The notes: generated by a model not told the origin, from the sequence alone. 64,000 nucleotides of DNA from Collinsella tanakaei (GCF_021531055.1 NZ_JADYTL010000010.1:1-64000); one strand, 5' to 3'. Numbered from the stretch's first letter, positions 46,352 through 55,883 are shown. Numbers and translations are program-made.

Positions 46352-47398
46352 TCAAGCTGTCGGCAGACGGTCGTAGTTGACGGGCTGGTAGAACAGCTCC
46401 TCGATGCGCGAAGGGTCGCCCGATTGCCCGCGCGCCCACATGGTCTTGGCGACGAGCGCCTCGGTGGTCATGTCGTCGCCCTTGAGGATGCCGGGATGTT
46501 CGGCATAGGCGCGACCGACCTCGTAGACGCCGAGGTCGAGGCCCTCCTCGGGCACCTGCGTGGTGATGACCATCGTGCGTCCGGAGTCCACCCAGTCAAA
46601 GATCGCCTGCTTGAAGGTGAGCGCGCCGGGCGTGGTCCGCTCGTAGTCGGGGATGCCGCCGATGCCGAACGTCTCGAGGATGACCGCGTCGTAGCGCGGC
46701 TTGAGCAGTTCGAAAACCTCCGGTTCGATACCCGGGGTGAGCTTGAGCACGAAGACGCGCTCGTCGAGGTTGTCGAAGAAACGCGGACCGTCGATCGAGG
46801 CCTTGGGAAGCATCACGCCGTGCGCACGGGCGAGCGCGTCGCCGCTGCGGATGATGCGGTCGTTGCGGATGTAAGCCAGCGACGGGTAGTTGACGCTCTT
46901 GAACGCGTTGAAGCTCATGGTGCGCTGCTTGCGGCCGCGCGTGCCGGCGATCACCGCCCCGTTGAACACGATGACCACGTCGTGGCTGCGATCGTCCACC
47001 GCATAGACGATGCTTTGGAACACGTTGAGCTTGGCATCGGTGAACGAATCTCCCATGGGCTTTTGCGAACCGGTGAGCACGATGGGCTTGGGGCTGCTCT
47101 GGATGAGGTAGGAGAGGGCGGCGGCGGTGTAGGCCATGGTGTCGGTGCCGTGGAGCACCACGAAGCCGTCGTATTCGTCGTACGCCTCGACGATGGCCCG
47201 TGCGATGCGCCGCCAGTCGCGCGGGCGCATGTTGGTGCTGTCGATGTTCATGAGCTGGCGCACGCCGATGTCGGCGAGATCCGCGATCTCGGGCACGGCG
47301 CAGGCGAGATCGTCGCCGGAAAGCGCAGGCGCCAAGCCGTGCACATCTTGAGCGGAGGCGATCGTGCCTCCGGTGGCCAGCAGCAAGATCCTCTTCAT
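46352..47398 (-). CDS. ansA: Type I L-asparaginase
   Basis: The 348-residue asparaginase converts L-asparagine to aspartate and ammonia. The first catalytic Thr is in ATGGTIASAQD near residue 10, the second in VVLHGTDTMAYTAAALSYL near residues 83-101, and VLTGSQKPMGDSFTDAKLN follows. There is no signal peptide, fitting the cytoplasmic type I enzyme. Start 47398 has GAGGGA 6 bases upstream. It is convergent with the DUF1648-like gene. Confidence 0.9.
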   Translation of the reverse strand: MKRILLLATGGTIASAQDVHGLAPALSGDDLACAVPEIADLADIGVRQLMNIDSTNMRPRDWRRIARAIVEAYDEYDGFVVLHGTDTMAYTAAALSYLIQSSPKPIVLTGSQKPMGDSFTDAKLNVFQSIVYAVDDRSHDVVIVFNGAVIAGTRGRKQRTMSFNAFKSVNYPSLAYIRNDRIIRSGDALARAHGVMLPKASIDGPRFFDNLDERVFVLKLTPGIEPEVFELLKPRYDAVILETFGIGGIPDYERTTPGALTFKQAIFDWVDSGRTMVITTQVPEEGLDLGVYEVGRAYAEHPGILKGDDMTTEALVAKTMWARGQSGDPSRIEELFYQPVNYDRLPTA

Positions 47399-47443
47399 CG
47401 TGCATCCCTCGTTCACTCGCGGATCGGTCCGCACCTATTGTGC

Positions 47444-47573
47444 GACAAGAAGGTGCCAGGTACAAACCTGTCGCAAACTTGTCGGCAGCGTTCCCGACAA
47501 GAAGGTGCCAGGTACAAACTTGTCGCAAACTTGCCGGCAACTCCCCAATTATCTCCTGGCCCCTTTTGGGACA
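47444..47573. repeat. Cluster of three palindromic repeats upstream of ansA
   Basis: Two direct copies of GACAAG-AAGGTGCCAGGTAC-CTTGTC (47444-47472 and 47496-47524) are followed by a reversed TGTCCCAAAA element (47541-47573). They lie in the divergent ansA-guaA intergenic region. Confidence 0.75.
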
Positions 47574-47656
47574 TGCACACCGCCGCCCCATGCGGATCGA
47601 CGACCCCATAAACCCGCCGATGCGGTGCAGTTTTTAGGAGGTGCGGCGTGAGCATG

Positions 47657-47700
47657 TATGATAGTGAGGTTCGAGTAGAGACGGTGCCCGGGGCACCGTC
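47657..47700 (+). promoter_or_regulatory. guaA promoter and leader hairpin
   Basis: A -10-like TATGAT at 47657-47662 would start RNA near 47669. The leader then forms a perfect 9-bp hairpin, GACGGTGCC/GGCACCGTC at 47680-47688 and 47692-47700, 29 bases before the guaA start. No purine riboswitch core was recognised. Confidence 0.4.
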
Positions 47701-47729
47701 CCTTCGCTTGCATGCAGAAAGGGAGCAGC

Positions 47730-49328
47730 ATGTCGCAGACTTCTTCCAGCAGCACGGGGAGCAAGGTCCTCGTCTTCGACTTCGGCGCGCAGTACGGCCA
47801 GCTCATCGCCCGTCGCGTGCGCGACCTGCACGTGTATTCCGAGATCGTCCCGTGCGATATCACGGCTGACGAGGTTCGCGCCATGAACCCCGCCGCGCTC
47901 ATCCTGTCCGGCGGTCCGGCCTCCGTATACGCCGAGGATGCACCCTCGATCGATCCCGAAGTGCTCAAGCTCGGCATCCCCGTGCTGGGCTTCTGCTACG
48001 GCCACCAGACCATGGCGGTGGCGCTCGGCGGCGAGGTCGCGCACTCCGAGATCGGCGAGTACGGCCCAGCGACGATCGAGCGCGATCGCGAGAGCGCGCT
48101 GTTCAACGCCACGCCGATCGAGCAGACCGTATGGATGAGCCATCGTGACGCCGTCTCCCGTGCGCCCGAGGGTTTCGTGGTGACGTCGTCCACCGAGGTG
48201 TGCCCCGTGGCGTCCATGGAGTGCCCCGAGCGCAAGCTCTACTCCACGCAGTTCCACCCCGAGGTGCGCCACACCGAGTACGGCCAGCAGATCCTGTCCA
48301 ACTTCCTGTTCGACATCTGCGGCATCGAGCCCACGTGGACCATGGACAACCTCGTCGAGTCCATGTGCGCGGACATCCGCGAGACCGTGGGCGAGGATCG
48401 CGTGATCCTGGCGCTGTCGGGCGGCGTGGACTCGAGCGTGGTCGCCGCGCTCGGCGCGCGTGCCATCGGTCGCCAGATGACCTGCGTGTTCATCAACCAC
48501 GGCCTGTTGCGCAAGGGCGAGCCCGAGCAGGTCGAGGAGGTCTTCACCAAGCAGTTCGACGTCGACTTCATCCACGTGCACGCCGAGGACCGCTATGCCG
48601 CCCTGCTCGACGGCGTGACCGAGCCGGAGGAGAAGCGCCGCATCATCGGCACGCAGTTCTGGAAGGAGTTCTTCGCCGTCGCCCAGCAGCTCGACGGCGT
48701 GAAGTACCTGGCCCAGGGCACGATCTATCCCGACATCATCGAGAGCGGCGCGCGCAAGACGGGTGGCAAGGCGTCGACCATCAAGAGCCACCACAACCTC
48801 ATCCCGTTTCCCGAGGGCGTGCACTTCGACCTTATCGAGCCGCTCGACCACTTCTTCAAGGACGAGGTGCGCGAGCTTGGCTTGGCACTCGGCCTGCCCG
48901 AGCACATCGTGTACCGCCAGCCGTTCCCCGGCCCCGGCCTTGCGATCCGCATCATCGGTTCGGTGAGCCCCGAGAAGCTCGAGATCCTGAAGAACGCCGA
49001 CGCGATCGTGCGCGAGGAGCTCGATGCCTACAACGCGCGCCTGTTCGAGGCGACCGGCGAGCGCAACTCCGAGCACAGCTGCTGGCAGTATTTCGCCGTG
49101 CTGCCCGACATCAAGAGCGTGGGCGTCATGGGCGACGAGCGCACCTACGCGCGTCCGGTCATCATCCGCGCCGTCGAGTCGAGCGACGCCATGACCGCCG
49201 ACTGGGCCAAGCTGCCCTACGAGGTGCTGGCGCGCATCTCGAGCCGCATCGTGGCCGAGGTCCCCGGCGTGAACCGCGTGGCCTATGACATCACCTCGAA
49301 GCCGCCCGCGACCATCGAGTGGGAGTAG
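47730..49328 (+). CDS. guaA: GMP synthase (glutamine-hydrolysing)
   Basis: The 532-residue enzyme aminates XMP to GMP. The class I glutamine amidotransferase domain has the nucleophile in GFCYGHQTMAVALGG near residue 89 and the His/Glu in QFHPEVRHTEYG. The ATP-pyrophosphatase domain has LALSGGVDSSVVAALGARAI, and the dimerisation domain ends in KPPATIEWE. Start 47730 (MSQTSS) has GGGAG 4 bases before it; an in-frame ATG 6 codons earlier is less well placed. Confidence 0.96.
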   Translation: MSQTSSSSTGSKVLVFDFGAQYGQLIARRVRDLHVYSEIVPCDITADEVRAMNPAALILSGGPASVYAEDAPSIDPEVLKLGIPVLGFCYGHQTMAVALGGEVAHSEIGEYGPATIERDRESALFNATPIEQTVWMSHRDAVSRAPEGFVVTSSTEVCPVASMECPERKLYSTQFHPEVRHTEYGQQILSNFLFDICGIEPTWTMDNLVESMCADIRETVGEDRVILALSGGVDSSVVAALGARAIGRQMTCVFINHGLLRKGEPEQVEEVFTKQFDVDFIHVHAEDRYAALLDGVTEPEEKRRIIGTQFWKEFFAVAQQLDGVKYLAQGTIYPDIIESGARKTGGKASTIKSHHNLIPFPEGVHFDLIEPLDHFFKDEVRELGLALGLPEHIVYRQPFPGPGLAIRIIGSVSPEKLEILKNADAIVREELDAYNARLFEATGERNSEHSCWQYFAVLPDIKSVGVMGDERTYARPVIIRAVESSDAMTADWAKLPYEVLARISSRIVAEVPGVNRVAYDITSKPPATIEWE

Positions 49329-49334
49329 AAAATC

Positions 49335-49403
49335 AGCAGTTATGGGGGTATTAATCGTCAAATCTGCTAAAAATACCCCGATAAACGAGATATTTGCTAT
49401 ACT
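49335..49403 (+). promoter_or_regulatory. Interleaved inverted repeats and extended -10 before the first DUF4143 ATPase
   Basis: AGCAG (49335-49339) pairs with CTGCT (49364-49368), and GGGGTATT (49345-49352) pairs with AATACCCC (49372-49379), in an interleaved order. An extended -10, TGCTATACT, follows at 49395-49403, 28 bases before the start codon. Confidence 0.5.
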
Positions 49404-49430
49404 GGCTCCAGTCGAGAGATTGGGGCCAGT

Positions 49431-50699
49431 ATGCGTTTGTTCGAGCGCGAGGACTACCTCGAGAAGATCCGCGGGTTCTACCACGACGACGGCGTGATCA
49501 AGGTCCTCACCGGGGTCCGCCGGTGCGGCAAGTCGTGCCTCATGCAGACCATCGCCGGGGAGCTCAAGGCCACGGGGGTGCGGGAGGACCACATCATCTA
49601 CCTTGACCTCGACCGGTACGGCTTCCGCTCGGTGAAGACGCCGGACCAGCTCGAGGCGCTGATCGAGCCCGCGCTCAAGATTGACGGCATGAAGTACCTC
49701 TTCATCGATGAGATCCAGAACGTCGAGGGGTTCGAGGAGGTGGTGAACGAGTTCCGCGCCGAGGGCGGATTCTCCATCTTCATCACCGGCTCGAACTCCT
49801 ACCTGCTCTCCGGCGAGCTCGCCACCAAGCTGACGGGGCGCTACGTCGAGTTCGAGGTGCAGACGCTCAGCTTCAAGGAGTATCGCGAGATGAAGCGCTT
49901 CCTCGGGCAGGCGGTCGACTCCAACCCTGTGGCCGAGCTCGACCGCTACATCCTCGAGGGCGGCTTCCCCAAGGCGCTCGACTACCCCAAGATGGCGGAC
50001 AAGCGCGCCTACGTGAGCTCCGTCATCAAGGAGATTTTCGAGAAGGATATCCGCAGGCGCGTGAAGGTGAAGAACGTCTCGGTCTTCAACCAGGTGCGCG
50101 ACTACGTCATCAACAACTTCGGTGCGACGACCTCGCTGACGAACATCCAGTCCGACCTCGAACGGCAGGGCGTCCGCATCAAGCGAGAGACGCTCAACCG
50201 CTACCTTCAGATACTCGAGGATGCCAAGATCATCAGCAAGTGCGCACGCTTCGACATGAAGTCGCGCAAGTCGCTCAAGGGCGAGCAGAAGTACTACCTC
50301 GCCGACCTGAGCTTCTACTTCGCGCTCAACACGGACAACCGCATCAACTACGGGCCCGTGCTGGAGAACATCGTCTATTGCTACGCGAGGAGCCTGGGCT
50401 ACGAGGTGAGCGTGGGTCGCATCGGCAAGCTCGAGTGCGACTTCGTCATGCGCTCGCCCGAGATGGAGTACGCCTACGTGCAGGTGGCGATGACCATCAT
50501 GAACGACCTGAAGACCGAGGACCGCGAGTACCGCCCGCTCGAGCAGATACGGGACAGCTGGCCCAAGTTCGTCATCACGCGCGGCGACCCGATACAGCAC
50601 CGCGGCGGCATCGTGCACGAGAACGTGACGGAGCTGATCGGGGAGGGGCGGACGTTCGGGTTGGAGCAAGTGAGTGTCTCGCCGGGAGCGGACTGCTAG
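49431..50699 (+). CDS. AAA_14/DUF4143 ATPase (first copy)
   Basis: The 422-residue protein has an N-terminal AAA domain with Walker A GVRRCGKS (28-35), Walker B YLFIDEIQ (89-96) and sensor-like ITGSNSYLLS, then a winged-helix stretch (TSLTNIQSDLERQGVRI) and a C-terminal DUF4143 nuclease-like fold (LECDFVMRSPEMEYAYVQVA resembles the D-x-K pattern of PD-(D/E)XK domains). The biological role of the family is not established. Promoter-proximal inverted repeats suggest tight regulation. It is one of three family members here. Confidence 0.85.
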   Translation: MRLFEREDYLEKIRGFYHDDGVIKVLTGVRRCGKSCLMQTIAGELKATGVREDHIIYLDLDRYGFRSVKTPDQLEALIEPALKIDGMKYLFIDEIQNVEGFEEVVNEFRAEGGFSIFITGSNSYLLSGELATKLTGRYVEFEVQTLSFKEYREMKRFLGQAVDSNPVAELDRYILEGGFPKALDYPKMADKRAYVSSVIKEIFEKDIRRRVKVKNVSVFNQVRDYVINNFGATTSLTNIQSDLERQGVRIKRETLNRYLQILEDAKIISKCARFDMKSRKSLKGEQKYYLADLSFYFALNTDNRINYGPVLENIVYCYARSLGYEVSVGRIGKLECDFVMRSPEMEYAYVQVAMTIMNDLKTEDREYRPLEQIRDSWPKFVITRGDPIQHRGGIVHENVTELIGEGRTFGLEQVSVSPGADC

Positions 50700-50823
50700 T
50701 AAGTTGCTCTTACCTGCGTCACTCTTATGTCTATTTCCGCGCGCTCCGTGTGGCTCCCTGGCTGCTATCGTTCTTGCTGTCCATGCTGCGTTGCCTTTCG
50801 CGTTGTCGGGCGGCCGACATGAA

Positions 50824-50861
50824 GGCAGTCCGCAAACCTTCTTGAAGGTTTGCGGACTGCC
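50824..50861. terminator. Perfect 17-bp hairpin between convergent genes
   Basis: GGCAGTCCGCAAACCTT at 50824-50840 pairs perfectly with 50845-50861 around a 4-base loop. No T-run follows on the plus strand. It marks the boundary between the first DUF4143 gene and the STAND gene. The 124 bases before it hold nothing recognisable. Confidence 0.65.
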
Positions 50862-50895
50862 ACAAGTTCAAGACGAATTTGTCGTTGTAGTAGCT

Positions 50896-53800
50896 TTACC
50901 TAATTGCTCCTTCGTCCTCATCGGTGCAGGTAGAGTATTCATCTAGCAGCTCTTTGAGAAATCCTGCAGGCTCATATATTTCTTCCGGCATCGGATATTC
51001 ATTGGACATGTGGCACGAATGGTAATTACCATCTTCATCAATCCAGATTAGCCATGATAGCTCAGACCACGCTTCGGTCTTCGAGAGTCGTTCCTCTGCA
51101 AGCCGGTTGCCGCCTCTCTGGAGAGTTGCGTACCAAACAGGATGCAAGTCGCGAGCGCACAGGGCTTCGAAGAGTAGGTTCTTGTTAGCAAGCAATGCTT
51201 GATAGTGCTGCCTGTACGGCTCGCCATATTCCACGTCCTCGAATATGGTGTCGCCGTCAGAATTGAAATAGCGCAATCCGTCGGTGTGTGCCACGTCGCA
51301 TAGGTCCATCGCGAGCTTCGAGGGAAATCGATACCAGCAGTCTCCAATATCAGTCAGGTTGTCGGCACCGCTTCCTGATAGCGGAGAAGCCACGACATGG
51401 GCATCGGCGATCTTGTCGTGCTCGTGTCCCTCGTCGTATTCGCTGATCCATGGTGCCGACATGAATTCGACCGGTGAAATATAGGTGGCCTCAATGTTGA
51501 TGCTGGTGGAAAACGCGGAAGCATGGTCGTAGCCATCTATCGATGCCGTTCTATTCTCTGCAAGTTTTGCCAGATTGGCAGAATCCATGGCGCCGCAGTA
51601 CGCCCAGCAGCAGGCTTGCTTGCCGCAAATGCCCCAATCGCTAGCATATAGCGCGACGGGCATCACGTCATCAGAGATAGAAATGCTGACGTTGGGCTTG
51701 TATCTGAGAAGGGCGATGAGGACATCAGCGCTCCCGGAGCCAATCCAATCGCTGAGCTTTTGTTCGGTGCAAATTGAATCGCCGTCATCGCACGAGAAAG
51801 AGGCCGGGAAGGATGGGGTGATGCCCGCTCTCTCAGCGGAAAGGCGGTTCACGGTTGCCTCGAATAGCGGGCTCCGGTAGCTCAGTAAGTCGTTGTAGTC
51901 GGACGCAAGCTCGTAGGCATTTTGGTCGGGTCCATTTTGCCACTTGCTCGCAAATACGGGCACTCTGTCTGCCATGAAACCGCAAATTTCATTCCTCGCG
52001 CACCATACGTATTTTTCTGCAACGGTCATGATCGTGCTCTGCAAGCCGTGGTCGGCACTGCCGAAAGAGCCCGATATCCTACGATCGATACCGCCCAGGC
52101 GATACCCATCCTCTCCGACCGGTCCAACGAATACATCCGGATCATATCCATGGTCAACGAGGTACTGATAAGCCGCGGCAATGACCCAGCCTTCAAACTC
52201 CGGCGGCTCAATGTCTATCATTTCGGCGGAATTCTCTACGATACGCTGAATATCATCCGCGTTGTGGTCGTTGCTTGTACGATGGCGAGAAATACCAAAC
52301 GCCATCTCCAGCTTGTCAACGAGTACGTAGCGCGCAAGATCATAATGAATGGTCTGGAATCCTTCCATCCTGCTCGCATTAGCGGCATCCACATAGATGG
52401 GAAGTGCGCCCGCTGCGGCATCAACGTCAAACGGCGGACGACAGCATTTTGCCGCGCCGGGATCTATGGCACCGTCCACACAACACTTCTCGACGATCAT
52501 CCTTCCATAATGTCGTATGGACGCATCTCTGTTGCCCGGCTTGTCTGGTGCACTGAAAACCGAGGCGATGGCGATTTTGGCGAAGCGCTTTTCGGTCGCG
52601 TCATCAACCAGTCCCTGACATATTACTTCCCCTGCAATGGCAAACAGATCCTCGCGAATCTGCGGGTCGTTGCATTCGCTGAAATGGTCGAAGAGCTTCA
52701 CGTACTCATCTGGGCGATACATGGCCCACGTTACGAGCTCGCTTCTGCAATGTCGTCTCCTCAGGTTACTGATCGTTGCAAGGCACCAGGCAAGCAGTAG
52801 TGGCATTTGGTTCCACATGTCGTCGCCGTGCAAGCGAGGTAGACGCCTTGCGCCACCTCGTTCGTAGTACATGGATAGGCTGTAGTTGTCGTACAACTTG
52901 ATAGGTATCGACCAGACCTCATCACGCTCAACCGAAGTCCGAAATGCCCTCATGTACTCGTCTAAAAGAGTAGGCCCAAGCGGATGTCCCTGTACGTCCG
53001 CAACCTGGACAACAATCCCATTGACAATATCGCGAAGCGAATCACTGCTCTTGGCCATTTCGTCAAGGGCCCATTGGCGAAACTTTCCCGCAGCACTCTT
53101 CTCCGCATCTGCAAGTGCATCAATGGTGAGTTGGCGCACTCTCGCCGTGCCAAGAGATCCGATAAGCTCATTGCTCTCTAAGGGCAGGATGCCACGTTTC
53201 TCGATGAGCCGTATCGCGTACATGTAGGCGACGTCGCCATGATGAAGGAGCGCGTTGGCCACCGTAGCTTCTTCCGTCTCTATGAGCACGACGGCCATGA
53301 AGTAATCCCACAGGTGACGCGATCCAGGCTGGTACATGACAATTGGTGGGGAAACGCTCGTTGGTCCTGCTTGTTGGGAAGTGGAGAGTATTCCATATCC
53401 CTCGAGAAAGTCGAGCATTCTGTCAGCGTATTCGCGCTGAATGCCGGCTTTTTCGATAACGTCGCTGATTGCTGACCGGTTCCTCTTGCTGTCGTCTTCC
53501 AAAAACGCTATTGCAAGCTCAGAGAGTGCGGATCTGACCGGCTTCTGATACAGTCCGACAGTTTTACCGGTGCGAGCGGCGTATTCTTCATCAAGTCTGT
53601 CGACCTCAGCGTTGACCAGAGCAGTTAGGCAGGTTGATACCTCCTTATCTATCCGTCTCCCGCAGTAAGCGGTGCAGAACATGCGAAGTTCCATGGGTGT
53701 ACGGAGCGTCCATCTGTAGTGTTTGTTGCTGACAATATCGATTGAGTAGCGCTCGATGTAGCGGTCAAAAAGCTCGTGAGCGGGCACGTCGCCTTCGTCA

Positions 53801-55290
53801 TCGACATGATGAGTGCATTCCCAGGCATCATCGGTGAGGCTGCGCTCAATACCGTAAGGACGAGACGAGTAGGCAAACCTAATCCTAGGGTACTCGCATG
53901 AAATGGCATCGCCCTGCCTGACCAAAGAGGTCCAGCTTGATGCCGGCGGCCTTTCGTCGAGACCATCGACAAACACAGCGACCTTGGCTCGTACAGTAAC
54001 GCAGCCTTCGCGCGCGTCGCGCATTGCGGCGGACGAGCTCAATGCCTGCCACAGTTCGGCTTCATCCCAGTCAGATAGACCGAGAGCATTGCATATAATT
54101 TCCCTCCACCCATCGTGCTCGTTGATCTCTCCAGCTCGAATAAAGATAGGCAGGTGCTTACCATCCTTCAGGAATCCAACTGCTGCACTGGCGAAGCCAC
54201 AGGTCTTGCCGGTTCCCTGCTCACCAATAACGAGGCAGTGCGGATAGCAAAACGCTTCACGTACCGCCCTGCAGATATCGTACTCGCTCGGCAGCTCTTT
54301 GAACCTGTCTATCAGTTTAATAAGCTCGTCTGCATGTCCTGTTAGCTTGTACTTCCTCTTCAGGTCCTGCATGTCGAACTCAAAGCGCTCGATTGCCCCA
54401 TAGTCGACGATAATGTTGTCGATTTCGACCAATCCATATGGCTCTGTCACGAGCATGCGTCTCCATAAACTCAGATGGTCAGCATACGCGGTGACAGCAT
54501 CGCAGCACTTTGTAGCAGAATCCTTCAATGTGTCAGATAGCTCGTTTTCGACGTTTACCAAAGAGTTGGCCACATAGGCAAGGTCGTGGCATACATTAAG
54601 GCAGATGTCTATCTCTTTGATAAGGGCGGCTCTACTCTCGATTGTTCCGAAGAAGTTGCCGAGAAAGATTGCCATATCACCGTCGCCTACGACTTCTGGC
54701 ACATAACGGTCTTTCAAGCCCTCTACTGCACGTCGAAGTGCAAGGTGTATCCCTTCTGAATTGATTGCAGTCTTCTCAAACCAAAAGCGCCAGCACCCCT
54801 CGTTTTCGAGCTTCTGCAAGAGGGTCAGTACGAAGTGCTCGTTCCATAGAACGAGCTCAAGGTTTGGATAAGCCTGCTCTATCGAATCTTTGAATTTCTC
54901 CCAAGCACTTTCCTCGCCGGGGGAGATTGTCTCGTTCTTGCTTTTTCTGAGCGAGGTAAGATTATGCGGTATACAAACGATGTATTTCGTTAAGTTTGGC
55001 CGCACCTCTCTGGCCTTGTCTATTGATTTCTTGATCTGTCCATACTGGGAAGGCGTTATTGACTTCCTGAACCACTTTGCTTGGACACCAATGAACTCAT
55101 CGCTGCTCGTATTGTGCCAGCATGCCTCAATTCCGCCGTCTCCGCCATCCCCACGTATGTCACGATAAGTCCAGCTGGAATCGAAGTTCATCGTATGCGT
55201 ACCCCATGTCTCGAAGAGCTGGCAGCACAGCTCCTCGAATGCCTCCTTATCTCCCAGACCCTGGTTGTTGAACTTCTCAAATATGCTCAC
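50896..55290 (-). CDS. Avs-like STAND NTPase with N-terminal PD-(D/E)XK nuclease
   Basis: The 1464-residue protein is the standout gene. Residues about 15-160 form a restriction-endonuclease-like domain: FEELCCQLFE, then GDGGDGGIEACWHN (Asp51, Glu55) and GVQAKW (Gln70, Lys72), the Mrr/Cap4-type D-E-QxK pattern. A STAND/NACHT-like NTPase follows, with Walker A GEQGTGKT (356-363) and Walker B VAVFVDGLDE (437-446). Beyond about residue 650 lie some 800 residues without an obvious domain, in the position of a target-sensing region. Nuclease-STAND-sensor order is that of Avs antiphage proteins, which oligomerise and cut DNA after recognising a phage protein. Base composition is visibly AT-richer than flanking genes, which suggests transfer. 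Avs membership is inferred from architecture. Confidence 0.72.
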   Translation of the reverse strand: MSIFEKFNNQGLGDKEAFEELCCQLFETWGTHTMNFDSSWTYRDIRGDGGDGGIEACWHNTSSDEFIGVQAKWFRKSITPSQYGQIKKSIDKAREVRPNLTKYIVCIPHNLTSLRKSKNETISPGEESAWEKFKDSIEQAYPNLELVLWNEHFVLTLLQKLENEGCWRFWFEKTAINSEGIHLALRRAVEGLKDRYVPEVVGDGDMAIFLGNFFGTIESRAALIKEIDICLNVCHDLAYVANSLVNVENELSDTLKDSATKCCDAVTAYADHLSLWRRMLVTEPYGLVEIDNIIVDYGAIERFEFDMQDLKRKYKLTGHADELIKLIDRFKELPSEYDICRAVREAFCYPHCLVIGEQGTGKTCGFASAAVGFLKDGKHLPIFIRAGEINEHDGWREIICNALGLSDWDEAELWQALSSSAAMRDAREGCVTVRAKVAVFVDGLDERPPASSWTSLVRQGDAISCEYPRIRFAYSSRPYGIERSLTDDAWECTHHVDDEGDVPAHELFDRYIERYSIDIVSNKHYRWTLRTPMELRMFCTAYCGRRIDKEVSTCLTALVNAEVDRLDEEYAARTGKTVGLYQKPVRSALSELAIAFLEDDSKRNRSAISDVIEKAGIQREYADRMLDFLEGYGILSTSQQAGPTSVSPPIVMYQPGSRHLWDYFMAVVLIETEEATVANALLHHGDVAYMYAIRLIEKRGILPLESNELIGSLGTARVRQLTIDALADAEKSAAGKFRQWALDEMAKSSDSLRDIVNGIVVQVADVQGHPLGPTLLDEYMRAFRTSVERDEVWSIPIKLYDNYSLSMYYERGGARRLPRLHGDDMWNQMPLLLAWCLATISNLRRRHCRSELVTWAMYRPDEYVKLFDHFSECNDPQIREDLFAIAGEVICQGLVDDATEKRFAKIAIASVFSAPDKPGNRDASIRHYGRMIVEKCCVDGAIDPGAAKCCRPPFDVDAAAGALPIYVDAANASRMEGFQTIHYDLARYVLVDKLEMAFGISRHRTSNDHNADDIQRIVENSAEMIDIEPPEFEGWVIAAAYQYLVDHGYDPDVFVGPVGEDGYRLGGIDRRISGSFGSADHGLQSTIMTVAEKYVWCARNEICGFMADRVPVFASKWQNGPDQNAYELASDYNDLLSYRSPLFEATVNRLSAERAGITPSFPASFSCDDGDSICTEQKLSDWIGSGSADVLIALLRYKPNVSISISDDVMPVALYASDWGICGKQACCWAYCGAMDSANLAKLAENRTASIDGYDHASAFSTSINIEATYISPVEFMSAPWISEYDEGHEHDKIADAHVVASPLSGSGADNLTDIGDCWYRFPSKLAMDLCDVAHTDGLRYFNSDGDTIFEDVEYGEPYRQHYQALLANKNLLFEALCARDLHPVWYATLQRGGNRLAEERLSKTEAWSELSWLIWIDEDGNYHSCHMSNEYPMPEEIYEPAGFLKELLDEYSTCTDEDEGAIR

Positions 55291-55340
55291 TCAACGGCTC
55301 CTCAACCAATCGCAAGGTGGTTCCTATCGTTGGATAAAAA

Positions 55341-55550
55341 CTAGATGCTCTGTGTTTTGGAAAGCTTTTCGATCAGACATAGCTTAAAGAGCGAGGTGAA
55401 GTTCAAACCGCCAAGCCTAGCATCTTCTTTGGCTGAGTCGCGCATCGTGCGTGGCAAGCGAAGTGTCACAGTCACTAATTCTGAGTCTGTGAGGTAAGAC
55501 TGCATCTCCGGGGTCGAAGCGCCAGATTCTATGAGCTCCTTGTAGTTCAT
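55341..55550 (-). CDS. Small ribbon-helix-helix protein upstream of the STAND gene
   Basis: The 69-residue protein has a C-terminal ribbon-helix-helix unit: strand ELVTVTLRLPRTMRD, helix AKEDARLGGL and helix NFTSLFKLCLIEKLS. Such Arc/CopG-type proteins are DNA-binding repressors or antitoxins. Start 55550 (MNYKEL) has AAGGA 5 bases upstream; the frame continues to 55598 but with a weaker start. It ends 50 bases before the STAND gene on the same strand and shares its AT-richer composition, so the two probably form an operon in which this protein represses expression. Confidence 0.68.
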   Translation of the reverse strand: MNYKELIESGASTPEMQSYLTDSELVTVTLRLPRTMRDSAKEDARLGGLNFTSLFKLCLIEKLSKTQSI

Positions 55551-55579
55551 ATGATTCCTTACTACGTAAATCGTGTGCA

Positions 55580-55590
55580 AATTCAGAATT
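55580..55590 (-). promoter_or_regulatory. Candidate ribbon-helix-helix operator
   Basis: AATTC-T-GAATT is a perfect 11-base palindrome 30 bases upstream of the small gene, within its likely promoter. TAGAAT further upstream (55609-55614 region on the minus strand) may be a -10. Short palindromes of this kind are usual for such repressors. Confidence 0.35.
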
Positions 55591-55883
55591 AAGTACATTC
55601 TAGCGGGCTACAGTGGCAAGAGGATTAGCCGCCGGCTCTCAAGCAAGAATCACGAAACGGGGCCCCGTGCGCGTTGAAAAGCAGTGCTGAACGTATTTGC
55701 GGTCGTCTGCTATTGACGAACTGATAAAGCCGTTAACGGCGCGATTCGTCATCGAGCTCGCGGTGCCGCAGACATCTGGGGCGCTATCGTTCTCGATGTC
55801 TAGAGCTGTCCGAAGGTGTTGCCGCATTCCTTGGCATCGTCAAGTATCTAGTTTGTGTACTTTTCGATAGTCCTCTAGGCCCG

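Noticed and set aside
47634-50669. 1011-codon open frame antisense to guaA and the first DUF4143 gene
   Set aside because: Spans two confidently assigned genes and their intergenic region; composition is that of a shadow frame.
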